A DNA stretch of 64,000 nt, taken from Duncaniella dubosii. Its GTDB lineage: Bacteria > Bacteroidota > Bacteroidia > Bacteroidales > Muribaculaceae. A program made the position numbers and the translations under genes. The stretch lies in assembly GCF_004803915.1 (NCBI RefSeq), contig NZ_CP039396.1, positions 682,001 to 746,000 on the forward strand, given 5' to 3'. Shown in pieces: positions 8,794 through 18,052 of this stretch (its first letter is position 1; every line of letters begins with the position of its first letter). Under the pieces are notes generated by a model. It did not search any database, was not told the DNA's origin, and saw nothing but the letters and a program-made list of their open reading frames with translations.

Positions 8794-9730
8794 AAGCGGC
8801 ACGTTTCACGATGTTGTGGGGTATGTGACGCGCCAGTTCCACGACCCGAAAGAGTACACACACGACACATGGCGCATCATCGGAAACGAAAATATTTTCA
8901 CTACCGACTATGCGAAAATGGTTCAGTCGTTTGAAGCGATACATGGATTTATGCCCGGTAAAGAGAATCCGGCAGGACATATTTCCATCAGTTTTGACAA
9001 CGCTGACGCGCCTCGTATGACCGATGAATTTATGGCTCAGCTCGCGAAAGAGTATATGGAAGGTATGGGTATCAAGGACACACAATATCTTATCGTGCGC
9101 CATCTGGAAACCGGACATCCGCATTTCCATATCGTCTATAACCGTGTAAATATGTCAGGCAAGGCAGTCGACGAGCGCAATAATTTCAGGCGCAGCGACC
9201 GTGTTGTAAAGGCTATCAAGGACAAATACGGACTCACATACTCGCCGCTGAAACAGAAATACGAGGACAAAATTCCGGTATTCAAGGAGCGGATAAGTCA
9301 GGCGATTTATGGCTGTAAGTCGTGGGATGAGTTCTCGCGCCGCCTCGCCTGTGCCGGAATTGAGGTAAAATTTCATGACGATCACAACACCGGCAAACAC
9401 ATCGGCGTGAAATTTACGGACGGAGACATAACGGTCAACGGGTCTAAAATCGACCGTGCTTTCACATATCGCCGCCTGAACAACCTCTTTGAGTTTAACC
9501 GCAGACAAGGATTTGAGCAATCAGACTCTATCCAGCAGAACCCGAAAGTAACCGTCGAATATATCCCGACGCAAAAGTCCTCCCTTGTGGAAGATGTGAT
9601 TGAAGCCACCGTCGGGGCAATCGGAAATCTGTTCTCTCTCGGCCCCGGCTTCGACCCGGAGGAACAGGCGTTTCAAAACGCCATCAAGAAAGAAGAAGCC
9701 AAACGTAAACGCAAATCAAGAAGAATCTGA
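8774..9730 (+). CDS. Relaxase/mobilization nuclease (MobA/VirD2-type)
   Basis: 318 aa. The three-histidine metal motif is seen in GHPHFHIVYNRV (about residues 114-125), preceded by the family segment AGHISISFDNAD, with a candidate catalytic Tyr in VVGYVTRQF near the N-terminus. It would nick and covalently hold the transferred strand of element 1. It overlaps mobC and is 2 bases from the next gene. No T4SS is encoded, so it depends on a co-resident conjugative element. Confidence 0.9.
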   Translation: MFARILKSGTFHDVVGYVTRQFHDPKEYTHDTWRIIGNENIFTTDYAKMVQSFEAIHGFMPGKENPAGHISISFDNADAPRMTDEFMAQLAKEYMEGMGIKDTQYLIVRHLETGHPHFHIVYNRVNMSGKAVDERNNFRRSDRVVKAIKDKYGLTYSPLKQKYEDKIPVFKERISQAIYGCKSWDEFSRRLACAGIEVKFHDDHNTGKHIGVKFTDGDITVNGSKIDRAFTYRRLNNLFEFNRRQGFEQSDSIQQNPKVTVEYIPTQKSSLVEDVIEATVGAIGNLFSLGPGFDPEEQAFQNAIKKEEAKRKRKSRRI

Positions 9731-9732
9731 AT

Positions 9733-10650
9733 ATGTCAAAGTTATATGATGACGTCAAGAAACAAGGTGAGCAGATTGACGACCTGCAAAAGACAGTAAC
9801 CAACCACACCACTCGCATCGAGACCCTCGAAACCAAGGCGAAGGCAACCCCTCCGACACAAACACAGGCGATGCCGTCAGAGGTCAAGGTTGTGCTTCCG
9901 GACGATATTGCCCGAAAGTCCGACATAGAGAAAGCCGTGACTGAGATTACCCGCAAATGCAATGCCGGAGAACACCCGATACCGCAGTCGGTAACGGTGA
10001 CTGTCAGTGCATTGGACGCACTTGAAAAAGTGGAGTATGACAAGGCTATCCGAAAGGCTGTCAAGGATGAAATCCAGAATACCGATAAAAAAGCCGTAGA
10101 GAACAATGCTATTCTCAAAAGAATTGAGAACCGGCAGAACAGCTCTGATAACGAAATCGCGTTGCGCAACAAACTAAATGCGTTCAAAATCGGGTTCGTA
10201 ATAAACGTGGTCGTTTTCATCGCATTCGGTGTCATGTTCCTCCATCAAGACAACGAGATTGAGCACCTCAAACGAGTGGAATGGCTCTACCGCTGGAGCC
10301 GCATAGGGAGGACAGACACCGAGGAATATCAGGACTTTGAACGCCGTATGCTCGATGGGAAGAAAGAAGAACGTGAAGGCATGAAGACCAAAATCTTCAA
10401 CATGGAGCGCAACTCCCCGCAGTTCCTCTACTTCCGTCCTGTCGATGACTGGAAACCGGAACCGCCGGAGTCACCCAAATCCGAGGAAACAGAGCAATCA
10501 AAGCCAAAGGCTGAATCAAAGCCGAAGCCATTGCCTCATGAGAAACGTTCCCGCCTGACTCCGGGTGAAATAGAAGCTATCAAGAGAGTGCGGGCAAACC
10601 CCCATATCCCCGAAGATGCCAAGCCTCCATTACCAGATGGATATGAATAA
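9733..10650 (+). CDS. Coiled-coil protein with one membrane helix, mobilization operon
   Basis: 305 aa. The N-terminal 45 residues form a heptad-like coiled coil (YDDVKKQGEQIDDLQKTVTN). One transmembrane segment lies at about residues 155-176 (IGFVINVVVFIAFGVMFL). The C-terminal tail is rich in Pro, Lys and Glu. It starts 2 bases after the relaxase, so it probably belongs to the mobilization operon, perhaps linking the relaxosome to the membrane. The last 52 codons recur as an isolated fragment at 55571-55729. No named family recognised. Confidence 0.7.
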   Translation: MSKLYDDVKKQGEQIDDLQKTVTNHTTRIETLETKAKATPPTQTQAMPSEVKVVLPDDIARKSDIEKAVTEITRKCNAGEHPIPQSVTVTVSALDALEKVEYDKAIRKAVKDEIQNTDKKAVENNAILKRIENRQNSSDNEIALRNKLNAFKIGFVINVVVFIAFGVMFLHQDNEIEHLKRVEWLYRWSRIGRTDTEEYQDFERRMLDGKKEEREGMKTKIFNMERNSPQFLYFRPVDDWKPEPPESPKSEETEQSKPKAESKPKPLPHEKRSRLTPGEIEAIKRVRANPHIPEDAKPPLPDGYE

Positions 10651-10664
10651 TTCGTGATAACTCG

Positions 10665-10712
10665 AAGACAGGCAACCCCGACAATCACTGCCGGGGCTGC
10701 CTGTCTTTGTCT
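10665..10712. terminator. Bidirectional terminator between convergent genes
   Basis: 16-bp stem (10665-10680 with 10692-10707, one G-U) around an 11-base loop, flanked by T-rich sequence. It serves the mobilization operon (+) and the lipoprotein gene (-). An identical copy is at 55744-55786. Confidence 0.85.
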
Positions 10713-10731
10713 ATGTATGATTAAGCTGTTT

Positions 10732-11103
10732 TTACTTATCGGTTGGCCATAGACCTGCCGATTTAACTTTATCAGTGAGTTCTGATATTTCGGCATCTGT
10801 CAGTTGGTGTATAGTAGTATCTCGCTTGAATGATTTTGCAGGATGTTCTTTCTTTACGCTTTTGCGAAGTGCCTTTTTCTCTTTCTGAAATTCAGCCTTT
10901 TCGCGGAGATATTCTTCTTTCATTTCGGCATACTCTTGGCGAAGTTCTTCTTGCTCTGCTTCCAGTCCTGCCTGTTCCTCGGCTAATTCCATTTGCTCTT
11001 TCTGAAATTCAGCCTGTTCAGTTTCGTAATCCGATTCTGTGTGCCTGCAGGAGAAGAGGCTTACCGCTATGATTGCTAATATTGTTAGAAGTTTTGCTTT
11101 CAT
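10732..11103 (-). CDS. Small coiled-coil lipoprotein (copy 1)
   Basis: 123 aa from the ATG at 11103. Signal peptide with lipobox-like LFSC at about residues 16-19 (IIAVSLFSCRH). Then a long Glu/Gln-rich coiled coil built from repeats such as AEFQKEQMELAEEQ, and a basic C-terminus. Probably anchored in the outer or inner membrane. It starts 1 base after the original stop of the receptor gene, so the two form an operon. A close copy is at 55811-56182. The function is unknown; a role with the receptor is inferred from the linkage being kept in both copies. Confidence 0.8.
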   Translation of the reverse strand: MKAKLLTILAIIAVSLFSCRHTESDYETEQAEFQKEQMELAEEQAGLEAEQEELRQEYAEMKEEYLREKAEFQKEKKALRKSVKKEHPAKSFKRDTTIHQLTDAEISELTDKVKSAGLWPTDK

Positions 11104-11104
11104 A

Positions 11105-13170
11105 TCATCTGTTGTCTTTCGTTTCGTGATAATCCTGAATACCATCCACTACGTTTACATCCACCTTCTTACCTCCGGAGAAGTTCCATGTAAGCGAGAA
11201 TCCGACATACTGTACGGGGTGGTGTACTTATATGACACCTTGTTCGCTCCGGCTTGTCGGTCGAGTTTGCGACGGTTGCCTAATGGGGTAAAGTCCAATG
11301 CTACTTGAAGATTATCGCCAAGAAATGTCTTGTAAATCTGCCCGTTCACATTGTAAACAGCATGGTATGTGCGGTCGAGAGTGCGATAGGTTGGCTCGAA
11401 GTTGACGTTTAGCATACCGCCCCAGCCGTGACCGAATCGGAAATTATTGTTGAAATAGAAATATTCCTTGAAGCGGGTCTTGTTATAATGTATTCCGTCA
11501 AGCGTTGTGTTCTCGGGAGTGATTTCAATTCTCCCGGAAAGTTTGAAACGCCACCATTTAGTTGGTGCTTCCATCCATTCCGCACCGAAGCCCCAGACAC
11601 CTTGACCGTTTATATTCACCGGCTTGGCATAAAATACATCGGGAGTCTCCTTGCTCTGGAATGTTTGCCAATATATCCGGTCGTGAGAATAGGCGTAAAG
11701 GGCAGTCAGATTAATTTTATTTCGGAGCAGAGATAATCCGGCCATTACTATGTCGGCTGATTGTGCTTTCAAATCAGGATTGCCCACGGTATAATTGTAA
11801 GTGTCGCTCCAGTTGATTACCGATGAAATAGCTGTGTATGGTATATCACTGAGAGTCCGCTTATAACTGAGCATGAGAGCATGATTCATTTTCGAGCCGA
11901 AAGGCATCATGACCTGTACTGTCGGATTTATCGACCATTGGGTATTTGTACTTTTGTTGCCTACTGAACAGTCTTCGTAGGAAATACGGTTGAGCTGCCA
12001 GTTGACACCTGCACTGTATTTGAATTTCCAAACTCTTCCTTGTGCCGAGGCATAGACTATGGGAGTGAATCCGGAAGTCTTGGTCGGAATATCGCTTGTC
12101 TCAAAACGATCGTTTTCAACAATATCGGTCGGCGTGTAGTCCGAGGATATGAATTGTGCGGAAGCACCGAATTTCCATATGAGTGTACGGCTGTGGGGAT
12201 AGCTGAAATCAGCTTTGAATTTCCATAGATTGAGATTGTCGGTTTCATCTAAGGCGGCAGTCTTTTCCGAATCAAGGAAATAGCTGCTGTTGTTGCGGCT
12301 ATGACGGTTCAGGTAGTCGGCTGTTAGTTCCATCTGAGAGCCACGAGAGGAAAGCGGTTGTGAAAACCGAAGAGTCCCTTCCTGTAGTACAATATTTTTG
12401 CGACTGCTGACTGATGAAGTCAGACTCTCATTGTCTGATACAGATGAAGGATGCGGACGATACAAAGATACCAGATAGCTGCCTCCGAGTTGAGCACCTG
12501 AGTTGAACTGCTGCGTTAGGCTAAGACGGTTTCTGAAATCGAAGCTGTGAGATTTGGATGACTCTGTGAGAAATGTATGAAGGTTGTCACCCGTCATTGT
12601 CTGTTCTGAATTGTCCTTAACCTTGGTTGCCCCGGCATAAAGGTTGTCATACACGCTTAACCCCTTATATCGGTAGTTTATCATGCCACTGATTCCTTCG
12701 TTTCCGAACCCACAGCTTCTGTACCAGTCGGCATTTGCAGAGATACTGCCATAATAACCACCCTCCGGAGGACGGCGGAGCGTGATCATTATTGTACCTC
12801 CGCTGAGCGAGGCGTTCTGGTCCGCTCCGGCAAGATATTTGACCTGAACTTTGTCTATCATCTCACCCGGAATATTGTTCAGTTCCGAAAGGTCTGAGAG
12901 CTTCACGCCGTCAACATAAATCTCACTTGCGGCGAGGCCGTTGATTTTGAAGTTGCCGTTCTCACGGGATATGTTTGGAAGGAATCCCAGTACATCGACA
13001 GCGGGCTTCCCCTTTGCGATATCCATACCCCGAAGATTAGTAGTGTAGCCTTCGGCGTTGTTTGTAGTGCGCGAGGCAACCACAGTCACCTCTTGAAGCT
13101 GTCGCTCCCTTTGAGCGTATGCTGACAGCCAGACAATGGCTGTCGCGAAGATTAAAATTAACTTTTTCAT
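11105..13170 (-). pseudogene. TonB-dependent receptor-type outer membrane protein, copy 1 (3' frameshift)
   Basis: Signal peptide MKKLILIFATAIVWLSAYAQ, a plug domain (KINGLAASEIYVDGVKLSDL, then GGTIMITLRR) and a C-terminal beta-barrel, about 687 codons. The ATG is at 13170. In coding sense this copy has four C residues at about 11216 where copy 2 (56184-58249) has five. The frame shifts after YKYTTP and ends early at 11155, losing the last barrel strands with the Phe-bearing C-terminal signal (VGFSLTWNF). The correct frame would stop at 11105, one base before the lipoprotein ATG. N-terminally intact. Substrate unknown. A sequencing error in the homopolymer is possible. Confidence 0.8.
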
Positions 13171-13187
13171 ATCGCTTGGATTTTGAA

Positions 13188-13215
13188 TTTTCACACTGCA
13201 AAGTTAGTGTGAAAA
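13188..13215 (-). promoter_or_regulatory. Receptor copy 1 promoter inside an inverted repeat
   Basis: The -7 box TAACTTTGC (13198-13206, minus strand) is bracketed by 9-bp arms TTTTCACAC (13188-13196) and GTGTGAAAA (13207-13215). A palindrome centred on the -7 box suggests an operator. The remaining bases to 13326 hold nothing else recognisable. Confidence 0.6.
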
Positions 13216-13326
13216 CAGCGTCCAAGACTACTTAAATATCAACAAAATCATCTTAATCCCGTAACGTAATATATTGACATTCAATGGAAATAGTTTGTAA
13301 AAATCTTAAATCGGCCAAATTGGGTC

Positions 13327-15018
13327 TTAAGGTCGAATTGAAGCCGTCAAAAAGGTTATGAAATCATCTTTTGGCGGTAGATTCAACTTCTTTCTGATTG
13401 AGGTTTTGCTGACATATACCGAGTTTGAAGTCTGCTGAATCAAGACACCGATTTCTTTTGTCGAGAAGTCGGCACGCAACAGGCATAGGATCTGTATTTC
13501 TCTTTCGGAGAATACCCCCGGATAGTCATTGAGTAGTTTTGTATGGAAGCAATCATACAATTCGTCTATCACAGGATATAGCTCTTGCCAGTTAACCAAG
13601 GCGTCGGATATGGATTCAGAATTGCCGACATTGCAGATTTTTCTTAATGCCTCCTGATTTTGAATTGTAGGAGATTCGGCAAAAGTCTTGATTATACCTA
13701 TCTGCTGCAAAAGTGTCTTTTTCAGTAGTGCCTTTTTGTCGTCGGTGGATGAAACAGCCGCTGCTTTTGAAAGTTGTTCCAACGCATCTATTCTTTCTTC
13801 TGCCTCTATAAGCCGTTGTCTTCTTCTATGTGCAATCAGATAAATTACACCGATAAGAACTAGAGCCACGAACATAAAGGCCACGATAAACAGCCACATT
13901 CTTTGTCGTTCAATGGTAAGTTCATAGTTGCGACGACTGAGGTCATAAGAGGTTTCAAGCGCGTCATCACGCTCTTGTCTTTTTGTCTCAAGGTCATTGC
14001 TTACGCGCCTCAAAGAATTGGCGGTGTTGGAAAGACGGCTCAGCGAGAGTGCTCCGCTATGTTCATAGTTCAGAACTATTTTTAGAAATTCAAGATATGT
14101 AGCGGCAACCGGATCGTTGCGGAAGAGATCGACATTCATACGGTCAATCATATCGGCATATTCAGTTGCTTCCGTTAAATTGCCCGAGTTTAGCTGAAGG
14201 TTTATCATCGGCACATAGAACTCGGCAAGTTTTTCAGCAGGCGCGCCTTTCATGCGCTCAATGGCATCTTTTAGAATCTCTACCGCCTTTGTTGAGGTCT
14301 CTCTCCGTTCGCCAAGAGCGGTAGCATAGTTCACGCGCAAATAAAGCCATTCTGCCGTCCCCGTTTCCGGAGCTTCCGGCAAATCAAATAGCGAATCGCA
14401 CAGCGCAACGGCATCAGAGCTCCTGTCGAGTGCTACGAGCGGCGTTATCTTCTTGATTTCAAAGTTAAACCGCTTCTTGTTGTCGTCAGCAAGCCGTATT
14501 TGCCGCTCTATTAATTCCAAAGACCGGGAATAATCTTTGTCCGCAAACGTAAATCCAAGAAGTTCCTGATTGAGATTCTTTTGAATATTATCTGGCATAC
14601 TGGCTGCCACTGAATCAATAAGAGAGAAAGCCTCGTCCTTAAGTTCTATCGACCGTAAATGATGTGCCTGAGCTACAACTGATTCTATATATGCTGTAGT
14701 ATCACCGTTATCTTTATAAAAATTGACAGCAACCGGGATAATTGTATCGGTAACCAACGAATACCCCATATACATATTGGCTTTGGCATGTATCAGAGCA
14801 TAACGAGCCTTCTGCTCCCTTGTCGAAAGAGCCTCATAGTCAACACCTTTCAGAATCATATAGGCTGAGTCCGGGTGCTGCTTAATAATAGCCTCCGCCT
14901 TGGACAACCGACATTCTATCTCTGTATTGCGACCACACGACATCGCCAAGCTTGCCACGATAAACGCAACAAGTATCAGCAGTAATGGGTATCTATGTAG
15001 AAGTTTCTTTGTATTCAT
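13327..15018 (-). CDS. Membrane-anchored TPR regulator with C-terminal LuxR-like HTH
   Basis: 563 aa. N-terminal hydrophobic segment ending in a lipobox-like SLAMSCG (about residues 23-29). Then TPR-like helical repeats (about 35-330), a coiled coil, one transmembrane helix (about 375-397, LFIVAFMFVALVLIGVIYLI), and a cytoplasmic HTH: FSEREIQILCLLRADFSTKE then TSNSVYVSKTSIRKKL. This build is common in Bacteroidales regulators that sense periplasmic signals and control nearby outer-membrane genes. It lies upstream of the receptor in the same direction with its own -7 box (TAATTTTG, 15056-15063). It probably controls the receptor-lipoprotein pair, which is inference. Confidence 0.8.
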   Translation of the reverse strand: MNTKKLLHRYPLLLILVAFIVASLAMSCGRNTEIECRLSKAEAIIKQHPDSAYMILKGVDYEALSTREQKARYALIHAKANMYMGYSLVTDTIIPVAVNFYKDNGDTTAYIESVVAQAHHLRSIELKDEAFSLIDSVAASMPDNIQKNLNQELLGFTFADKDYSRSLELIERQIRLADDNKKRFNFEIKKITPLVALDRSSDAVALCDSLFDLPEAPETGTAEWLYLRVNYATALGERRETSTKAVEILKDAIERMKGAPAEKLAEFYVPMINLQLNSGNLTEATEYADMIDRMNVDLFRNDPVAATYLEFLKIVLNYEHSGALSLSRLSNTANSLRRVSNDLETKRQERDDALETSYDLSRRNYELTIERQRMWLFIVAFMFVALVLIGVIYLIAHRRRQRLIEAEERIDALEQLSKAAAVSSTDDKKALLKKTLLQQIGIIKTFAESPTIQNQEALRKICNVGNSESISDALVNWQELYPVIDELYDCFHTKLLNDYPGVFSEREIQILCLLRADFSTKEIGVLIQQTSNSVYVSKTSIRKKLNLPPKDDFITFLTASIRP

Positions 15019-15085
15019 ATTCAGTGACAGCCTATTACACAGCCGTTTTAAGATACAAAATTACAAAAAATCGGCAACAAAACGG

Positions 15086-15346
15086 CTAACCGTGCCTGCT
15101 TATCTTTTTCTGTCCCTTTCTTTTGAAATATTCTTTTGAAATATATGCGCAATTCACACGATAAACAAGAACAGCCACAATAATGACAAACACAATTGCC
15201 AAGATACCTGCACATCCTCGCATAAAGTACAATAATTGCCAAGATACCTTATCCAACAGGAATATCATACTAATCATCATGGCAATAGCCACCCCAATAA
15301 CGCAAAGAGCGATGCGCTTTAATCTTAAATTCGCAGGAGTATTATA
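15086..15346 (-). pseudogene. Small two-helix membrane protein, 5' end displaced by the IS
   Basis: About 86 codons with two hydrophobic helices (IALCVIGVAIAMMISMIFLL and a second at about residues 43-62) and a basic tail. The only upstream start in frame is a TTG made by the end of the inserted IS. Joining across the insertion gives no obvious ATG. The true start may be an internal ATG (AMMISM). A similarly sized two-helix protein sits near receptor copy 2 at 58456-58677. Confidence 0.5.
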
Positions 15347-16715
15347 CAATGATTCGGTAAAATTTGAGGTTGTTCAGCCTTGGCTAAGCCGCTAACTGAG
15401 CCAACCGATGATTTATTTTCTTAATTATTTTGAGATGCGGAGATTTTCCGCAAGTCGAAATAATTGTTGAGGCGAGATAAGATTCAAACATAAGCCGTTT
15501 GAACTGCGCTACCGAAAGATCCGGATAATCCTTCCTTATGACTTCTTTGCAGACATTGAGGGCTGTGAAGGAAAGATTGAACGCAAAGTCAAGCCGCTCC
15601 CTGTCGCGGGTCTGCTGTGACTGAAGTCCGGTAAACTGCTTGGCATCGCGTATGCCGAACTCAATATGAAAGCGGGTGCGGTAGAAACCGATGATCTTTT
15701 CAGGCCTCATATAGGTGTCGGTAGAGAAGTAAAGAAGAGGCTCTGCGTTTTCAACCGGACAGACCACGATACGGATGTCGCGTTTCAATGCCCTCGAATG
15801 TACGACTGCCGTGTGACATCGGGTTTTGTTTCCTTTGGAATCCTCATATATGAATGAAGTGAACACGGACATATCAAGGTTGGAGAAATCCACTTTCTCT
15901 CCATACTTTTTCTTTCTGCCGCGTCTTCGCGGGGCGGAGGAATCCGGCATGGCCAGATACCTCAGATATGAGTTGGCACGTAATCTCCCGACAAATCGGA
16001 ATCCCATGCCAATCACTTCATTTACAAACTCATATTTGGAGAAAAAGGCATCGGCAACCAGAATATCCGTCAGTGAGAGCAGCTCTGTCGCCTTTGACCT
16101 GACAAGTGCCACATACCAGTCAAGCATTGACATTTGTTTCTCAGATTCAAGAGTCCTGAAGTTCGGTGACTGGACAGCACCGAGCATCACGCATGTATGT
16201 TTACTCAGACTTATTGCCCCGATCGCCATTATCTCCAGACCGCGTTTGACACGTTGTGCCACCCCGGACCAGAAACGGCCTATGCCATACGTCAGTCTGC
16301 CTGCTTTTGAAATGAACGACGGATCGATTGCCACTGCCATGTCATCGGCCGGCCCAAAACAATCCTGCGCCATACCTATGTTGACTTTCATCCAGTCTAC
16401 GGCTGTCTTGAAATTGGAGGCAAAGGTCTTGGCTGTATGACCGCCATAGCGCGACAGCCGGGTAAAATTGACTTTGCCCGGAATCAACGCTACAGTGCGT
16501 ATTGTTAAAATCAGCCAGTTGAGGAACCTTTTGCTCATCTTGGTTGTAGTATTTTCAAATACCGACTTACACCGAAAGGTGAAGTCTTTGAGAATCGCCA
16601 ATACGTTCATGGTATAAGTGTTTTATAATGAACGCTTTGGCGATTCATTTGTATTTGACAATTCGACATATTAACTTAAGTTTCAACTACTTCGGTTATT
16701 TTTACCGAATCATTG
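15347..16715 (-). mobile_element. IS4-like insertion sequence with 5-bp target duplication
   Basis: 1,369 bp. Terminal inverted repeats CAATGATTCGGTAAAA (15347-15362) and its complement (16700-16715). Flanked by direct repeats TTATA (15342-15346 and 16716-16720), so the insertion is clean and probably recent. It contains one transposase gene on the minus strand. Confidence 0.88.
15384..16610 (-). CDS. DDE transposase (IS4-like)
   Basis: 408 aa, intact. Catalytic Asp in AIDPSF (about residue 95), Asp in ILVADAFFSK (about 188), and Glu in the YREK-like FYRTRFHIEFGIRDAKQF (about 322), as in the DDE_Tnp_1/IS4 group. It occupies nearly the whole IS, so this copy is likely autonomous. The exact ISfinder family needs a search. 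Confidence 0.88.
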   Translation of the reverse strand: MNVLAILKDFTFRCKSVFENTTTKMSKRFLNWLILTIRTVALIPGKVNFTRLSRYGGHTAKTFASNFKTAVDWMKVNIGMAQDCFGPADDMAVAIDPSFISKAGRLTYGIGRFWSGVAQRVKRGLEIMAIGAISLSKHTCVMLGAVQSPNFRTLESEKQMSMLDWYVALVRSKATELLSLTDILVADAFFSKYEFVNEVIGMGFRFVGRLRANSYLRYLAMPDSSAPRRRGRKKKYGEKVDFSNLDMSVFTSFIYEDSKGNKTRCHTAVVHSRALKRDIRIVVCPVENAEPLLYFSTDTYMRPEKIIGFYRTRFHIEFGIRDAKQFTGLQSQQTRDRERLDFAFNLSFTALNVCKEVIRKDYPDLSVAQFKRLMFESYLASTIISTCGKSPHLKIIKKINHRLAQLAA

Positions 16716-16848
16716 TTATATAACTTTCTAAGTTCTTCTCTGTCCATGTGATATGTTCTCAGACTGGTTGATTGTTTCTATCTGCGGCCATCACCTTGAT
16801 AAAGATGTTTTCATCTCAAAATGCGGATAATTCAGAAAATGCAAGGGC

Positions 16849-18015
16849 TTAATCTTGATTCTTGCCCGTTTGCAGGGCAAATATCTCTTTCTGGCGCTCA
16901 ATTTCTGCGGTTAATTCTTCCCTTGTCGGGAGGTATGTCAGATATTTGGCTGCATAGAGTTGCTTGCTGTCTTTGAGGATTGAATACCGTGCCAAATCCT
17001 TACTCGTTTCCGAGCAAAGGAGTAAGCCGATTGTAGGATTATCACCTTCCGAACATTTCAACTCATCGTACATTCGGATATACATATCCATCTGCCCGAT
17101 GTCCTCATGCGTAATTCTCGATGTCTTTAAGTCTATTAGCAGGAAACATTTAAGGATATAGTTGTAGAATACGAGGTCTATATAATATTCGCCTATGTCG
17201 GTTTTTATTCTCTGCTGACGGGCAACAAAGGCATATCCTTTGCCAAGTTCAAGGATGAATTTTTGCAGGTGGTCGATAATCGCGGATTCAAGATTAGTTT
17301 CCGAATACGCCGCATCTTGCGAAAAGCCCAAGAACTCTGCCACAACCGGATTCCGCAGAAATTTATGCCGGTCTTTCTGATAATCTGCGGTAAGCCGTTG
17401 CATCTCATCAACGACTTCACCACGTTTTGATTCCGGTGTCTGAAGCAGACGATGATAATATTGAGAGCCGATGTTGCGGTCAAGGGTACGGTAGCTCCAA
17501 TTTTCGGTAGATGCTTCTCTCAGATACCAATCTCGCTCATCCTCGTTTTTAACACGCATAAGACGCTCATAATGCATCCATGAAAGGTTATTAGGCATGG
17601 GATAGACACACTCCTTGCCTGATATGGTTGTCGGAGATTCAGCAAGCAATGGTTGCTGATTCAAAAAGCAGTTCTTAAATTCAGCAAGCAGTGGTTGCTG
17701 AATTTGTAATCCTCTGAAAGAAAGGTAGAACTTCCTATAATTACGGAGGGTGGTAGCTGAATAACCTTTGCCATATTCTGCCGTCAACGCCTCTGATGCA
17801 AGCTCTATGATTCGTTTACCATATTCAGCGCGCTCCCGACCATGCTGCTCCTGTTCGACAATTCTTTTTCCAACAAGCCAGTTAGCCGCGACTTGAAAGA
17901 GGTCAGCGGCCTGATATGCCTTTTGTTTGGCGGTATATACTATCGCCTTTATATCGCTGATGAATTGAGCGTCATCAGCGTTGATATTGTAGTATTTATT
18001 CAGCTCGGATTGCAT
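16849..18015 (-). CDS. YhcG-type PDDEXK nuclease (DUF1016), copy 1
   Basis: 388 aa. N-terminal helical DUF1016 region (ADDAQFISDIKAIVYTAKQK) and a C-terminal PDDEXK-like nuclease core: GEYYIDLVFYN (Asp) then CFLLIDLKTSR (Asp-x-Lys). Family knowledge: YhcG-like proteins are restriction/defence-associated or mobile-element nucleases of unsettled role. A short insertion around residues 118-138 repeats QQPLLAE twice. Paralogous to 60166-61314, with strong identity in the second half and divergence between about residues 95 and 150. Its -7 box lies 3 bases before the ATG. Confidence 0.85.
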   Translation of the reverse strand: MQSELNKYYNINADDAQFISDIKAIVYTAKQKAYQAADLFQVAANWLVGKRIVEQEQHGRERAEYGKRIIELASEALTAEYGKGYSATTLRNYRKFYLSFRGLQIQQPLLAEFKNCFLNQQPLLAESPTTISGKECVYPMPNNLSWMHYERLMRVKNEDERDWYLREASTENWSYRTLDRNIGSQYYHRLLQTPESKRGEVVDEMQRLTADYQKDRHKFLRNPVVAEFLGFSQDAAYSETNLESAIIDHLQKFILELGKGYAFVARQQRIKTDIGEYYIDLVFYNYILKCFLLIDLKTSRITHEDIGQMDMYIRMYDELKCSEGDNPTIGLLLCSETSKDLARYSILKDSKQLYAAKYLTYLPTREELTAEIERQKEIFALQTGKNQD

Positions 18016-18018
18016 TTT

Positions 18019-18027
18019 GCAAAGTTA
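18019..18027 (-). promoter_or_regulatory. -7 box abutting the yhcG-like start
   Basis: TAACTTTGC followed by AAA and then ATG. If used as in other Bacteroidetes promoters, transcription starts at or within a few bases of the start codon, giving a leaderless message. The same layout is at 61318-61326. Confidence 0.6.
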
Positions 18028-18052
18028 CGAATTTTATTGGGAATCAGGGCTA

